IMG/VR virus record: IMGVR_UViG_3300047551_001470
Location: 1-31,771 of that record
DNA length: 31,771 nucleotides
Origin: a virus
Strand: one strand, 5' to 3'
Shown here piece by piece: positions 20,337 to 27,112 of the stretch. The translations under genes were made by a program, and so were the position numbers. The notes beneath the pieces were generated by a model. That model ran no database searches. It saw nothing but the letters and a program-made list of their open reading frames with translations, and was not told the DNA's origin. Each line of letters opens with the position of its first letter. The first letter of the stretch is position 1.

Positions 20337-20681
20337 ATGGGTTCACTTTCGCGACAGAAAGGAAAGCGCGTCGAGCGAGAGGCCGCGAAGGCAGTCTCCT
20401 CGGCGCTTTCCATTGAGGCGCGACGATCTGTGCAGTTCTGCGGTAGGGCCGGAGACGCAGATCTGCAAACGACTCTCGAAGGGGTTCACTTCGAGGTGAA
20501 AGCGAGGGCCGCGCATTCGACCCTGCGATTCATGGAGCAAGCAGAGGAAGACGCTAAGGAAGGCGAGATTCCCGTAGTGCTGCTCCGTGAAGACGGCGAC
20601 ACGAGATTCTTCGTGCTCGTCGAACTTACCCACATCCGCACTCTGGCCGCAAAGATCGCTCGAATAGGGGAACTACCCTAG
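20337..20681 (+). CDS. PD-(D/E)xK nuclease, Holliday junction resolvase-like
   Basis: This 114-aa protein (ATG 20337) has the core of small resolvases of the Hjc/PDDEXK group: SRQKGKRVEREAAKAV (5-20, with E13/E15 as the usual N-terminal acidic residues), GRAGDADLQ (37-44, D40/D42), and the E-V-K catalytic pair E53..K55 in HFEVKARA. A helix with Q68 and a strand with IPVVLLREDGDTRFFVLV follow. It would cleave branched DNA left by recombination or clear branches before packaging. It sits beside the phosphoesterase gene and in the same transcript as the early genes. Confidence 0.78.
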   Translation: MGSLSRQKGKRVEREAAKAVSSALSIEARRSVQFCGRAGDADLQTTLEGVHFEVKARAAHSTLRFMEQAEEDAKEGEIPVVLLREDGDTRFFVLVELTHIRTLAAKIARIGELP

Positions 20682-20690
20682 GAGGCTGGT

Positions 20691-21566
20691 TTGACTCGCA
20701 AGGCCGCAAGTCGACTGCAAGGCCCGAACGTCGTCGTGTTGGATGTGGATCACGACGATGAGAACAACAAAGACCCGATCTGGTTTCTCCTCAGATCCGA
20801 CGCGCACCACGATGCCGTGGGAGCAGATCGAGAGCTCGAGGATCGCCACCTCAAGCAAGCCAAAGCGCTTGGCGCGTACATCCTCGACATCGGCGACATG
20901 TTCGACTGCATGCAAGGCAGGTACGACAAGCGAGCGGATCGCTCCGCGCTTCGCGAGGAGTACCAGCACGGGCCGTATCTCGACCGGCTCGTCGATGTCG
21001 CGTATGAGCGGTATCTACCCTACGCGGATCGATGGCTTCTCATGTCTCCTGGAAACCACGAGACATCGGTCGCGAAGCACAACGACACCAACCTCACCGA
21101 GCGCCTATACGCTCGACTAAAGCCACACGCGCCGCTCCTCCAGATGGGAACGTATCAAGGGTTCGTGCGGATCCGAGTCAGCCGGCGCAAAGTGCGAAGA
21201 GGAAGCGTCACGCTTGCATACCATCACGGGTTCGGCGGATCGGCTCCCGTGACTCGCGGCGTGATTCAATCGAACCGGATGGCGATCTCCTATCCTGACG
21301 CTGAGATTGTGTGGAGCGGCCACACGCATACCGAGTTCTATCTTTCTCTCGCTCGTATCCGGCTCAACTCCGAAGACGTGGTCACTCGAGACGAGCAAAT
21401 ACACATCAAGTCGCCAGGCTACAAGGAAGACACGCTCAAGGGTGAAGGGTGGGCCGTCGAGAAAGGATTCATGCCGCAGAGCCTCGGGGCATGGTGGCTC
21501 AAGATCGTCATCGAGGGATACACGGATCGCAAGCGAATTCGCTTCACACTGGAGCCTGCAAAATGA
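20691..21566 (+). CDS. Calcineurin-like metallophosphoesterase
   Basis: TTG start at 20691 is supported by AGGAGG 5 bases upstream; 291 aa. All metal motifs are seen in order: SDAHHD (36-41, D37 and H39), GDMFD (68-72), GNHE (121-124), YHHG (177-180) and SGHTH (209-213). The family includes SbcD/Mre11-type DNA nucleases and other phosphodiesterases. Near a resolvase and an annealing protein, a DNA repair or recombination role is likely, but substrate cannot be read from the sequence. No partner ATPase (SbcC-like) is present. Confidence 0.85.
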   Translation: MTRKAASRLQGPNVVVLDVDHDDENNKDPIWFLLRSDAHHDAVGADRELEDRHLKQAKALGAYILDIGDMFDCMQGRYDKRADRSALREEYQHGPYLDRLVDVAYERYLPYADRWLLMSPGNHETSVAKHNDTNLTERLYARLKPHAPLLQMGTYQGFVRIRVSRRKVRRGSVTLAYHHGFGGSAPVTRGVIQSNRMAISYPDAEIVWSGHTHTEFYLSLARIRLNSEDVVTRDEQIHIKSPGYKEDTLKGEGWAVEKGFMPQSLGAWWLKIVIEGYTDRKRIRFTLEPAK

Positions 21567-21847
21567 CGAGCGACGATCCAAAGCCGGAGCCACCGAAACC
21601 GCTCAAGGCGAGCGACATCGAGGCCGCCACGATGGATCAACTCGCGAGGGAAGCGATCGAGACAATCGGGGCCGACGCTATCATCGTCGTGTGGACGAAG
21701 CAGCGGAAACGGAAGACGGAAATCAAGTCGACGGCCATCGGAAACATGCTCACCGTACATGGCCTGATGCGATACGTCCGAGACAAAATCAACGACATCG
21801 AAGAGCCAGAGGTCGAGGAAGATGAAGACGATGAAGACGATGAATGA
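21563..21847 (+). CDS. Hypothetical protein with acidic tail
   Basis: The start is ATG 21563 (ATGA overlap); 94 aa. The N-terminus is Pro/Lys-rich (PKPEPPKPLKASDIEA), the middle is helical (DQLAREAIETIGADAIIVV), and the last 15 residues are almost all Glu and Asp. Acidic tails of this sort occur in DNA-mimic or DNA-binding-partner proteins, so an interaction with a basic host or phage protein is possible. The DNA coding the tail is a GAAGAC-type repeat that supplies the start codons of the next gene. Confidence 0.65.
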   Translation: MTSDDPKPEPPKPLKASDIEAATMDQLAREAIETIGADAIIVVWTKQRKRKTEIKSTAIGNMLTVHGLMRYVRDKINDIEEPEVEEDEDDEDDE

Positions 21848-21989
21848 CGACGACTGGATTGAGAATCCGTGGGAAGAGCCTACAATCGAGGAGGCGCGTC
21901 GAGAAACGTTCGCGATCCTCGTCGGTGCATCCTGCATCATCTCGGGATCCGTGGCGCTTCTGTGGTTTGTTCTCTGGCTCCTCAACTAA
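21831..21989 (+). CDS. Small membrane protein (about 50 aa)
   Basis: This is a frame too short to be picked by length alone. In-frame ATGs at 21822, 21831 and 21840 arise from a 9-base repeat. ATG 21831 is chosen for its distance from GAGGA and gives 52 aa. The body is acidic (DDDWIENPWEEPTIEEARRE) followed by one membrane segment (FAILVGASCIISGSVALLWFVLWLL) that runs to the last residue. It ends 11 bases before a strong terminator. It is the last gene of the early operon and could be a lysis or membrane effector. The competing frame from ATG 21844 looks basic and unstructured and is less likely. Confidence 0.6.
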   Translation: MKTMNDDDWIENPWEEPTIEEARRETFAILVGASCIISGSVALLWFVLWLLN

Positions 21990-22000
21990 GCTTTCGCGTG

Positions 22001-22040
22001 GGCCGTCGCGAGTTGCCTCCTCTCTCGCGGCGGCCTTTTT
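22001..22040 (+). terminator. Strong Rho-independent terminator
   Basis: GGCCGTCGCGAG (22001-22012) pairs with CTCGCGGCGGCC (22024-22035) with one G-U pair, followed by TTTTT. It divides the early operon from the late lysis-packaging-head block. The next 59 bases hold no recognised promoter. Confidence 0.92.
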
Positions 22041-22099
22041 GACCTCTCATATAAAACGGCGGAAGCGAGAGGCCAGATCCGCGAGCCGATCTAGAACGC

Positions 22100-22369
22100 A
22101 TGGCAGATGAGAAGCGCAGCGGCCTTACCACGGCCATCGGTATCGGGCAGATCGCGACCATGATCGTCGGGTTCTCGACGCTCGTGTATTCGCTCGGGTT
22201 GAAATCCGCAGCGATCGACGAGGCCAGAACGGACATCGACAAACTCGCATCGACGGTGAATGATCTTGCACGAGCGCAGGCAAGCGCAGCAGTCACCGAC
22301 GCGACACACGCGAAGACTCTCGAAGACATACAACGACGGCTCGACATGATCGAGCGGAGGTTCAAGTGA
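22100..22369 (+). CDS. Membrane-anchored coiled-coil protein
   Basis: This 89-aa protein has one hydrophobic segment near the N-terminus (about 11-33, TAIGIGQIATMIVGFSTLVYSLG) and then a heptad-rich helix (residues 38-88, EARTDIDKLASTVNDLARAQ). This architecture is common for small phage lysis-region proteins and resembles the i-spanin layout (inner-membrane anchor plus periplasmic coiled coil). It starts the lysis-packaging block just after a terminator. The ribosome binding site is not strong. It could be a spanin, an antiholin, or a virion-linked membrane protein. Confidence 0.65.
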   Translation: MADEKRSGLTTAIGIGQIATMIVGFSTLVYSLGLKSAAIDEARTDIDKLASTVNDLARAQASAAVTDATHAKTLEDIQRRLDMIERRFK

Positions 22370-22614
22370 AACGGATCATTACCTATACGAACGTGACGGC
22401 ACAGCGAGTCGACGCGAATGCTCGACTCGGAGATTTGCGACGGATCATCGCCGTGACTGGTGGCACGGCCGTCACGATCGGACTCGAGAGCGGAATGTCG
22501 CCAGTCGTGACCGTTCCTGCGAATACCGCGCTCGACATCGGAGAGACCGACCTGTCGACGTTGCACGTCACCGCGTCTGGTGCAGGAGTCACCATCGCAC
22601 TCATCGTGGATTGA
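22366..22614 (+). CDS. Small beta-rich protein, tandem paralogue A
   Basis: GTG start at 22366 (GTGA overlap); 82 aa. It shows repeated beta alternation: MKRIITYTNVTAQRV, LGDLRRIIAVTGGTAVTIGL, VPANTALDIGETDLSTLHVTA and the end TIALIVD. The next gene codes another 82-aa protein with GDLRR, VPAxxxxDxGExDxS and an IxLIxD end in the same places. A small sandwich or capping protein of the virion is plausible, but no family is recognised. Confidence 0.72.
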   Translation: MKRIITYTNVTAQRVDANARLGDLRRIIAVTGGTAVTIGLESGMSPVVTVPANTALDIGETDLSTLHVTASGAGVTIALIVD

Positions 22615-22616
22615 AC

Positions 22617-22865
22617 ATGAAGACGATCCTCAACGTATTCGCGACTCCGGCTCCAGCTCTCGCTTTGAGCGGAAGTCGCACCGGAGATCTTCGCCGCGTG
22701 AAGTTGTATCCACAGTCGGCGAACGCATATGTCGGACTCAACGTCGCGCACAGTCCGCGAATCGAAGTCCCCGCAGGCGCGTGGAAGGATCTCGGCGAAG
22801 TTGACATCTCGTCTTTCTTCATCGCGTCGGCAAGTATCGACACTATCGAACTCATCATCGATTGA
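22617..22865 (+). CDS. Small beta-rich protein, tandem paralogue B
   Basis: The start is ATG 22617 (a TTG at 22611 is less likely); 82 aa, the same length as paralogue A. It opens MKTILNVFATPAPAL, has GDLRRVKLYPQSANAYVGL, then VPAGAWKDLGEVDISSFFIAS and ends TIELIID. Roughly one third of residues match the neighbour. Tandem duplication followed by divergence explains the pair. Because it lies near holin and fibre genes, a virion or receptor role is as likely as a lysis role. Confidence 0.72.
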   Translation: MKTILNVFATPAPALALSGSRTGDLRRVKLYPQSANAYVGLNVAHSPRIEVPAGAWKDLGEVDISSFFIASASIDTIELIID

Positions 22866-22876
22866 AAGGGAATCAC

Positions 22877-23083
22877 ATGATCTCGAAGGCATCTTGGAAG
22901 ACCACGACGACCGGCATCCTCGCGATTGTTGTCGCGCTTGCTGGCGCACTCAAGGCAGAACTCGACGGTGATCCTGTGACGGTCGCGGACTGGGGCGCGG
23001 TCGCCGTGGCAGTCATGGCCGGAGTCGGCCTCATCTTCGCTCGCGACGCGAAGGTCTCATCGCAGCAAGAAGGCATCCGATGA
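22877..23083 (+). CDS. Holin-like protein
   Basis: The start is ATG 22877 with AAAGGG; 68 aa. Two membrane segments are seen (about 12-26, TGILAIVVALAGALK; about 39-55, WGAVAVAVMAGVGLIFA) joined by a short acidic loop (LDGDPVTVADW), and a polar tail with ARDAKVSSQQEG. This matches a widespread class of small phage holins that end in a RD..VSSE/Q-type tail. It would permeabilise the inner membrane at the time of lysis and let endolysin out. Confidence 0.75.
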   Translation: MISKASWKTTTTGILAIVVALAGALKAELDGDPVTVADWGAVAVAVMAGVGLIFARDAKVSSQQEGIR

Positions 23084-23292
23084 CACAGAAGCTCGAGAAC
23101 CTGCTTGCCGCGAATCTCGAACTCCGCGCTCGCATGGCTCGGGCTGAATCTGTATCCGAGAGGATACGAGTGATCTCGGATGCTCCCATGTATTCGTTCT
23201 GGACGGAGGTCAAAGACGAACTCAAGCAGGCCGCAGATACGATCGAGCGGTTGGAGGCACGCATTCGAGCACTCGAGGGCGAAGATGCTTGA
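23080..23292 (+). CDS. Hypothetical coiled-coil protein
   Basis: This 70-aa protein has an ATGA overlap with the holin-like gene. It is nearly all charged helix with heptad spacing (KLENLLAANLELRARMARAE, LKQAADTIERLEARIRALE). The TIERLEARI pattern recalls the AADEIERLR segments of the 19101 and 19704 products. It has no signal or membrane segment, so it is probably cytoplasmic. It may be a regulator of the neighbouring lysis genes, which is inferred from position only. Confidence 0.65.
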   Translation: MTQKLENLLAANLELRARMARAESVSERIRVISDAPMYSFWTEVKDELKQAADTIERLEARIRALEGEDA

Positions 23293-23452
23293 GAGAATTC
23301 TTCTCGCTTTCGCGACGGCGATCATCGGCTTCCTCGAGCGACGCGCCGAGCAAAGCACAAAGGCTACAGATGCAAAACACGATCGCGCTCTTCTTACTCG
23401 CGCTGCAATTCGTCTTCGCAGGATGCGCACCAAGAACCGTCCTCGTTCCTGA
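23285..23452 (+). CDS. Small membrane-anchored protein, possible inner-membrane spanin
   Basis: The start is ATG 23285, overlapping the previous gene by 8 bp; 55 aa. The N-terminus has one short hydrophobic segment (ERILLAFATAIIGFLERR), then a basic soluble tail. The lipoprotein gene at 23370 begins inside this gene in another frame, the arrangement of lambda Rz/Rz1. At 55 aa it is much shorter than usual i-spanins, so the call is tentative. The coiled-coil part may be supplied by a different protein (22100 or 23080). Confidence 0.5.
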   Translation: MLERILLAFATAIIGFLERRAEQSTKATDAKHDRALLTRAAIRLRRMRTKNRPRS

Positions 23453-23618
23453 ATCTGCGCCGATGCGCGTCGGGCCAGACGTGAAGGCATTCGTCTACAC
23501 GTCGGAAGGATCCCAATGGGTTCTCAGCGGGAATCGCGTCGAGATCCCAGAGGGTTGGTATCTCGTCCCCCCGTCATTCGTCGAGGCACTCGACGAAGAG
23601 GCCGATCGTGAAGGCTAG
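23370..23618 (+). CDS. Outer-membrane lipoprotein, o-spanin-like
   Basis: The start is ATG 23370 (AAAGG upstream); 82 aa. The first 18 residues are a lipoprotein signal (IALFLLALQFVFAG) ending at Cys19, with FAGC as a lipobox variant. The mature part (CAPRTVLVPESAPMRVGPDV..., then WVLSGNRVEIPEGWYLVPPSF) has the form of a short surface lipoprotein of Gram-negative phages. It overlaps the membrane protein gene at 23285-23452 out of frame, like Rz1 inside Rz. It would act in the outer membrane during lysis. Confidence 0.68.
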   Translation: MQNTIALFLLALQFVFAGCAPRTVLVPESAPMRVGPDVKAFVYTSEGSQWVLSGNRVEIPEGWYLVPPSFVEALDEEADREG

Positions 23619-23850
23619 AAGCAGGCTGATGCATCCGCTCGACGTGCCGTGCGATCGCATCGCGAAATGGCTCACGACTGGAGAGGTAGCAGCGAGGCTC
23701 GGTATCAGCAAGAATCACGCGGCACGGCTCATCGATCAAGGCATCATCTTGGGAGTTCGCATACCTGAGTCCCTGCATCGTCGCGTCCATCCAGACGTGC
23801 TCGCGGAGTTCGAGCGCACGAGAGGCTACAAGAGAGCGAGAGGCGCATGA
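23608..23850 (+). CDS. Excisionase-like helix-turn-helix protein
   Basis: GTG 23608 gives 80 aa and overlaps the lipoprotein stop; ATG 23629 would give a form seven residues shorter at its N-terminus. The segment LTTGEVAARLGISKNHAARLIDQG (22-45), then VHPDVLAEFER, is the MerR/Xis-type HTH_17 domain used for DNA bending. No integrase is seen, so excision is unlikely. A role as a regulator of the late block or in packaging initiation beside the terminase genes is possible. It has an ATGA overlap with the fibre gene. Confidence 0.75.
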   Translation: MKARSRLMHPLDVPCDRIAKWLTTGEVAARLGISKNHAARLIDQGIILGVRIPESLHRRVHPDVLAEFERTRGYKRARGA

Positions 23851-24542
23851 TTCAAACCTACCCCGCGCAGCGCGATCGATTCAAGCCGAAGACGAGTGTC
23901 TTCTTGGGATCTGATCTGGATTCGGTCGCACCATTCACGACGAGCGTATCGGGAACGAGCGCGTCCGTCGTGTTCACGACTGCGGCCATCGCGGAGACGA
24001 ATCGATTCGGCATCGCGACGCTCACGCAAGGCACAACGACGACAGGAAGAGCAAGCGTAGGATCGGCAACCGCAGACTCTGTGATCTTCAACTCCGGCAC
24101 GACGACCCTTTGCGCGGCCATCAAGACGCCAGCGAACCTGAGCGACGGAACAAATCGATACTCAATTCAAGTCGGTTTCACGAACGCTTTCGCCTCGCTT
24201 TCACCGACAATCTCTGCGCAGTTGCGATATCGCGACAACAACAACTCTGGGAAATGGCAAGCGTACTGCTCAGAAAACGTCGGCGGAAGTTCCACGGCAG
24301 ATACGGGGATCACGGTGGCCGCGAGCACTTGGTACACGCTTGAAATCCGGCTTGCGAGGAGCGGCGGCCCTGTTCAGTTCTATATCAACGGATCTCTCGT
24401 CGCGACCATCAGCGGGGCCACTGTGCCGACCGGATCGAGCAACCCGTGCGGAATTTTCTGCGGTACGGTCAAGGCGCTTGGAACTACTGCTCGTCCCATG
24501 TACGCGGATTTCCTCACGTTTGAGCAGGAGGTGTCGCGATGA
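23847..24542 (+). CDS. Lectin-like (concanavalin A-type) fibre or receptor-binding protein
   Basis: This 231-aa protein has an ATGA overlap. It is Thr/Ser/Gly rich and beta throughout. The segment AASTWYTLEIRLARSGGPVQFYINGSLVATISGATVP (about 155-192) is the typical strand pair of ConA-like/LamG jelly rolls, and RYSIQVGFTNAFAS and ISAQLRYRDNNNSGKWQAY are further strands. It would bind glycans on the host surface. It is encoded away from the tail operon but beside a small protein of the tail-fibre-partner type. Confidence 0.72.
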   Translation: MIQTYPAQRDRFKPKTSVFLGSDLDSVAPFTTSVSGTSASVVFTTAAIAETNRFGIATLTQGTTTTGRASVGSATADSVIFNSGTTTLCAAIKTPANLSDGTNRYSIQVGFTNAFASLSPTISAQLRYRDNNNSGKWQAYCSENVGGSSTADTGITVAASTWYTLEIRLARSGGPVQFYINGSLVATISGATVPTGSSNPCGIFCGTVKALGTTARPMYADFLTFEQEVSR

Positions 24543-24901
24543 AATGGGCCGTCGTGAATGAGAAGAATGTCGTGATCGAAATCGTCGAGGCCGACATACG
24601 GCCAGTGTCGGCCGTTCGCATCGACGATCTGCCGTGTCGCGTTGGCCTTCAATGGACTGGCTGGGATTTCGCGCCGCAGCGATTCACAGCCTTTGAGTTC
24701 CTGCAACGATTCACCGATGCCGAGTTGGAACTTGTGCGATCTCGGGCCGCGATTGACGCGACGTGCTGGCGCTTCCTGACGCTCGCGCAGGCCGCACAGG
24801 AGGTCGACACAGGCGACCCGATGACGATCGCAGGCATGGAATACCTCGTTTCGATCGCTCTCTTGACGAGTGCGCGTCGAAATGAAATCATGTGCGCATA
24901 G
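24539..24901 (+). CDS. Fibre-associated hypothetical protein (assembly-factor-like)
   Basis: This 120-aa protein has an ATGA overlap with the lectin-like gene. It starts MKWAVVNEKNVVIEIVEAD, then has WTGWDFAPQRFTAFEFLQRFTDAELELV (about 39-66) and a helical end (AGMEYLVSIALLTSARRNEI). The VG..WTG.....RFT..EFL.RFT..E pattern is one I associate with proteins encoded right after fibre genes in many phages. It may assist folding or attachment of the fibre. No enzyme motif is seen. Confidence 0.65.
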   Translation: MKWAVVNEKNVVIEIVEADIRPVSAVRIDDLPCRVGLQWTGWDFAPQRFTAFEFLQRFTDAELELVRSRAAIDATCWRFLTLAQAAQEVDTGDPMTIAGMEYLVSIALLTSARRNEIMCA

Positions 24902-24909
24902 GAGACATC

Positions 24910-25602
24910 ATGGCACTAGAGGAACTGAGAAGCTATTCGCAAGCGAGGCAAGATCTTTTCGCGTGGCTTTGTCGCGGACAATCGAAGAACGGATCCTTCG
25001 TCGATCTCGGTGCAGGCCATCCAGTCAACGGAAGCAACACGAAATTTCTTGAGGAGATGGGGTGGCGCGGAATCCTCGCGGACATCGCGACCTTCGATGA
25101 TCTGGTGAAGGAACGCAGCGAAGACAACGAGATCTTCGGCGATGCATTCGATCCGACCTTGGATGCGACGTTGATCGAGATGGCCGCTAAGAGCGCAGGC
25201 GTGATCGACTTCCTCTCCTTGGATCTCGAGCCGCCGATGCTCACTTTGCAAAGGCTCGTCACGCTTCCTCTCGATCGCGTGAAGTTCGCCGTCGCCTGCG
25301 TCGAGCACGATCTGTACCGAGGCAACGAGCACATCCGAGCAGCGATGCGCGGCATCATGGAGAGCCGTGGATATTTATGCGTCGCGCACGATGTGCATAT
25401 GCTTGGCTACACGGCAAGCCTTGCGAATCTCGTTCCGGTCGAGGACTGGTGGATTCATCCTGATTTCGTGAACGCTCGCAACGCGAGGCAGATCGCGAAG
25501 GCGCTGATTCAAGGATATGAGGCCGAGTGCGTCGAGCAGATCGAATTTCTCGAGCGTGCGAAGGCACAGCCAGAAACGGATCTCGAGGAGGATGTGGCGT
25601 GA
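24910..25602 (+). CDS. FkbM-like SAM-dependent methyltransferase
   Basis: The start is ATG 24910 behind AGGAGAC (an earlier in-frame start at 24892 lacks a site); 230 aa. SFVDLGAGHPVNGSNTKFLEE (29-49) is SAM motif I with the Asn-rich FkbM extension, followed by GWRGILADI (51-59), and GVIDFLSLDLEPP (97-109) as the post-II strand. FkbM-type enzymes methylate hydroxyls of sugars or small molecules, rather than DNA. With the glycosyltransferase at 1744-2793 it may form a glycan-modifying pair. The C-terminus is acidic. Confidence 0.78.
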   Translation: MALEELRSYSQARQDLFAWLCRGQSKNGSFVDLGAGHPVNGSNTKFLEEMGWRGILADIATFDDLVKERSEDNEIFGDAFDPTLDATLIEMAAKSAGVIDFLSLDLEPPMLTLQRLVTLPLDRVKFAVACVEHDLYRGNEHIRAAMRGIMESRGYLCVAHDVHMLGYTASLANLVPVEDWWIHPDFVNARNARQIAKALIQGYEAECVEQIEFLERAKAQPETDLEEDVA

Positions 25603-25937
25603 ATCGAGGCCGTCCAAAATCGGAAATCGATCTGAAGATGGTTGAGTCTCTCGCTCGCATCGGATGCACGCTCGAGGAAATCGCATCGATCACAGGTGTT
25701 TCCGAATCGACGCTCAAGCGCCGCGCAGGGAATGAAATCGCGAAGGGGCACGACGAGATGAGGACTTCTCTTCGCCGATGGCAGTTCCTCAAGGCGAAAG
25801 ACGGAAACGTCGCCATGCTCATCTGGCTTGGGAAGCAGTACCTCGGACAGCGTGAGCGCATCGACGAGACGAGGCGCGAAGAGGTCGTCACGATCGAGCG
25901 CATTGCGCCGAAGATCGCGCTCGCGGATACTGCGTGA
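25599..25937 (+). CDS. Terminase small subunit
   Basis: GTG start at 25599 (GTGA overlap with the methyltransferase gene); 112 aa. Residues 12-44 form the DNA-binding HTH (MVESLARIGCTLEEIASITGVSESTLKRR), then a helical hairpin (EMRTSLRRWQFLKAKDGNVAMLIWLGKQYLGQRE, 54-87) that assembles the ring, and a C-terminal ERIDETRREEVVTIE. This is the usual layout of phage TerS. It recognises the packaging site and hands DNA to TerL, encoded next with a 4-bp overlap. Confidence 0.88.
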   Translation: MNRGRPKSEIDLKMVESLARIGCTLEEIASITGVSESTLKRRAGNEIAKGHDEMRTSLRRWQFLKAKDGNVAMLIWLGKQYLGQRERIDETRREEVVTIERIAPKIALADTA

Positions 25938-27112
25938 AGATTCGAGTCCCCTCTATCGAATCCGTTCTACACGCTTCGCAGCGTGAGGTATACCGAAGCC
26001 TCGCTCGATTCTCCGTGCTCGAGATCGGCCGTCGTTGGGGTAAGACGACATTCGGAATGCAACTCGGGATCGAAACTGCCATACATGGCAAGAAGTGTGG
26101 TTGGTTCGCTCCGTCGTACAAATACCTCGCGGATCCCGTGCGTGAGTTCGAGCGAGCGTTGAAGCCAGTTCTCAAGCGGCACGATCGCGTCGAGAAGCGC
26201 ATGGAATTCTCCACCGGCGGATCGATTGACTTCTGGACGCTCGAGGATGTCGATGCAGGCCGCGGCCGCTCGTACGATCGGATCGTCATCGATGAAGCTG
26301 GCTTCGCTCCGAATCTGCTCGAGGCATGGCGAGCATCGATGCGACCTACCCTTGCAGATCGGAGAGGGAGCGCACTCTTCCTCGGAACTCCGAAGGGTAC
26401 AGGCGATTTCCATCGTCTCTTTCTTGAGGCGGAATCCGACACCACAGGCGCTTGGAAAGCGTTTCGCATTGGAAGCGTTGCGAATCCGTTCATTGATCCC
26501 GACGAGATTCGAGACGCAAAGCGCATGCTTCCGCCGGAAATCTTCGCTCAGGAGTTTGAAGGTATTCCCGCTGAGGACGGTGGAAACCCATTCGGCCTCG
26601 ATGCGATTCGCGCTTGCATCGCGCCTCTCTCAACAAAGCAGGTCGAATGCTTCGGCGTTGACCTCGCGAAGTCGCAGGACTGGACGGTCATCGTGGGCCT
26701 CGATGCCGAGGGCCGTGTGTGCCATCTCGATCGGTGGCAAGCGTCGTGGAACGTGACTCGAGAGCGACTTGCGAGACTCATCACGGAGAAGCCAGCGCAG
26801 ATCGATTCGACTGGCGTGGGAGATCCGATCGTCGAGGATCTTCGCAAGGTTTGCCGTCGCGTCGAAGGTTTCAAGTTCACGAGCCAGAGCAAGCAGCAAC
26901 TCATGGAAGGCTTGCAAATTGCGATTGCGACGGCCGAGATACGATTCCCTGACGGTTGGCTTCGCGCTGAACTTGAATCCTTTGGTTTCCGATACTCAGG
27001 GAGAAGCGTCTCGTATGAGGCTACGGTCGGTCACGATGACGGTGTGTGCGCTCTGGCGCTGGCCGTTCTCGCTCGACGCGCAAGAAGGCCGCTCGTTCTG
27101 AAGGTCATCTGA
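25934..27112 (+). CDS. Terminase large subunit
   Basis: GTG start at 25934 (GTGA overlap); 392 aa. The ATPase part has Walker A GRRWGKTT (32-39), Walker B IVIDEAG (117-123; D120, E121) and coupling LGTPKGTG (150-157). The nuclease part has GVDLAKSQDW (241-250; D243), DSTGVGD (291-297; D291) and GHDDG (367-371; D368/D369). All residues for packaging and DNA cutting are present. The protein is on the short side for TerL (typically 400-550 aa). The stop overlaps the portal ATG by one base. Confidence 0.95.
   Translation: MKIRVPSIESVLHASQREVYRSLARFSVLEIGRRWGKTTFGMQLGIETAIHGKKCGWFAPSYKYLADPVREFERALKPVLKRHDRVEKRMEFSTGGSIDFWTLEDVDAGRGRSYDRIVIDEAGFAPNLLEAWRASMRPTLADRRGSALFLGTPKGTGDFHRLFLEAESDTTGAWKAFRIGSVANPFIDPDEIRDAKRMLPPEIFAQEFEGIPAEDGGNPFGLDAIRACIAPLSTKQVECFGVDLAKSQDWTVIVGLDAEGRVCHLDRWQASWNVTRERLARLITEKPAQIDSTGVGDPIVEDLRKVCRRVEGFKFTSQSKQQLMEGLQIAIATAEIRFPDGWLRAELESFGFRYSGRSVSYEATVGHDDGVCALALAVLARRARRPLVLKVI

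Noticed and set aside
20691-21566. Reading the phosphoesterase as SbcD of an SbcCD pair
   Set aside because: The metal motifs fit the wider calcineurin-like family, and no SbcC-like ATPase is encoded here.
22050-22055. TATAAA as a -10 box after the terminator
   Set aside because: No -35 at a suitable distance: TTGACC at 22038 is only a few bases upstream, and 17 bases upstream lies the terminator stem.
21844-22110. 88-aa frame from ATG 21844
   Set aside because: It runs through the 22001-22040 terminator and into the next gene, and is Arg/Ser-rich; the overlapping membrane protein from 21831 is the better reading.
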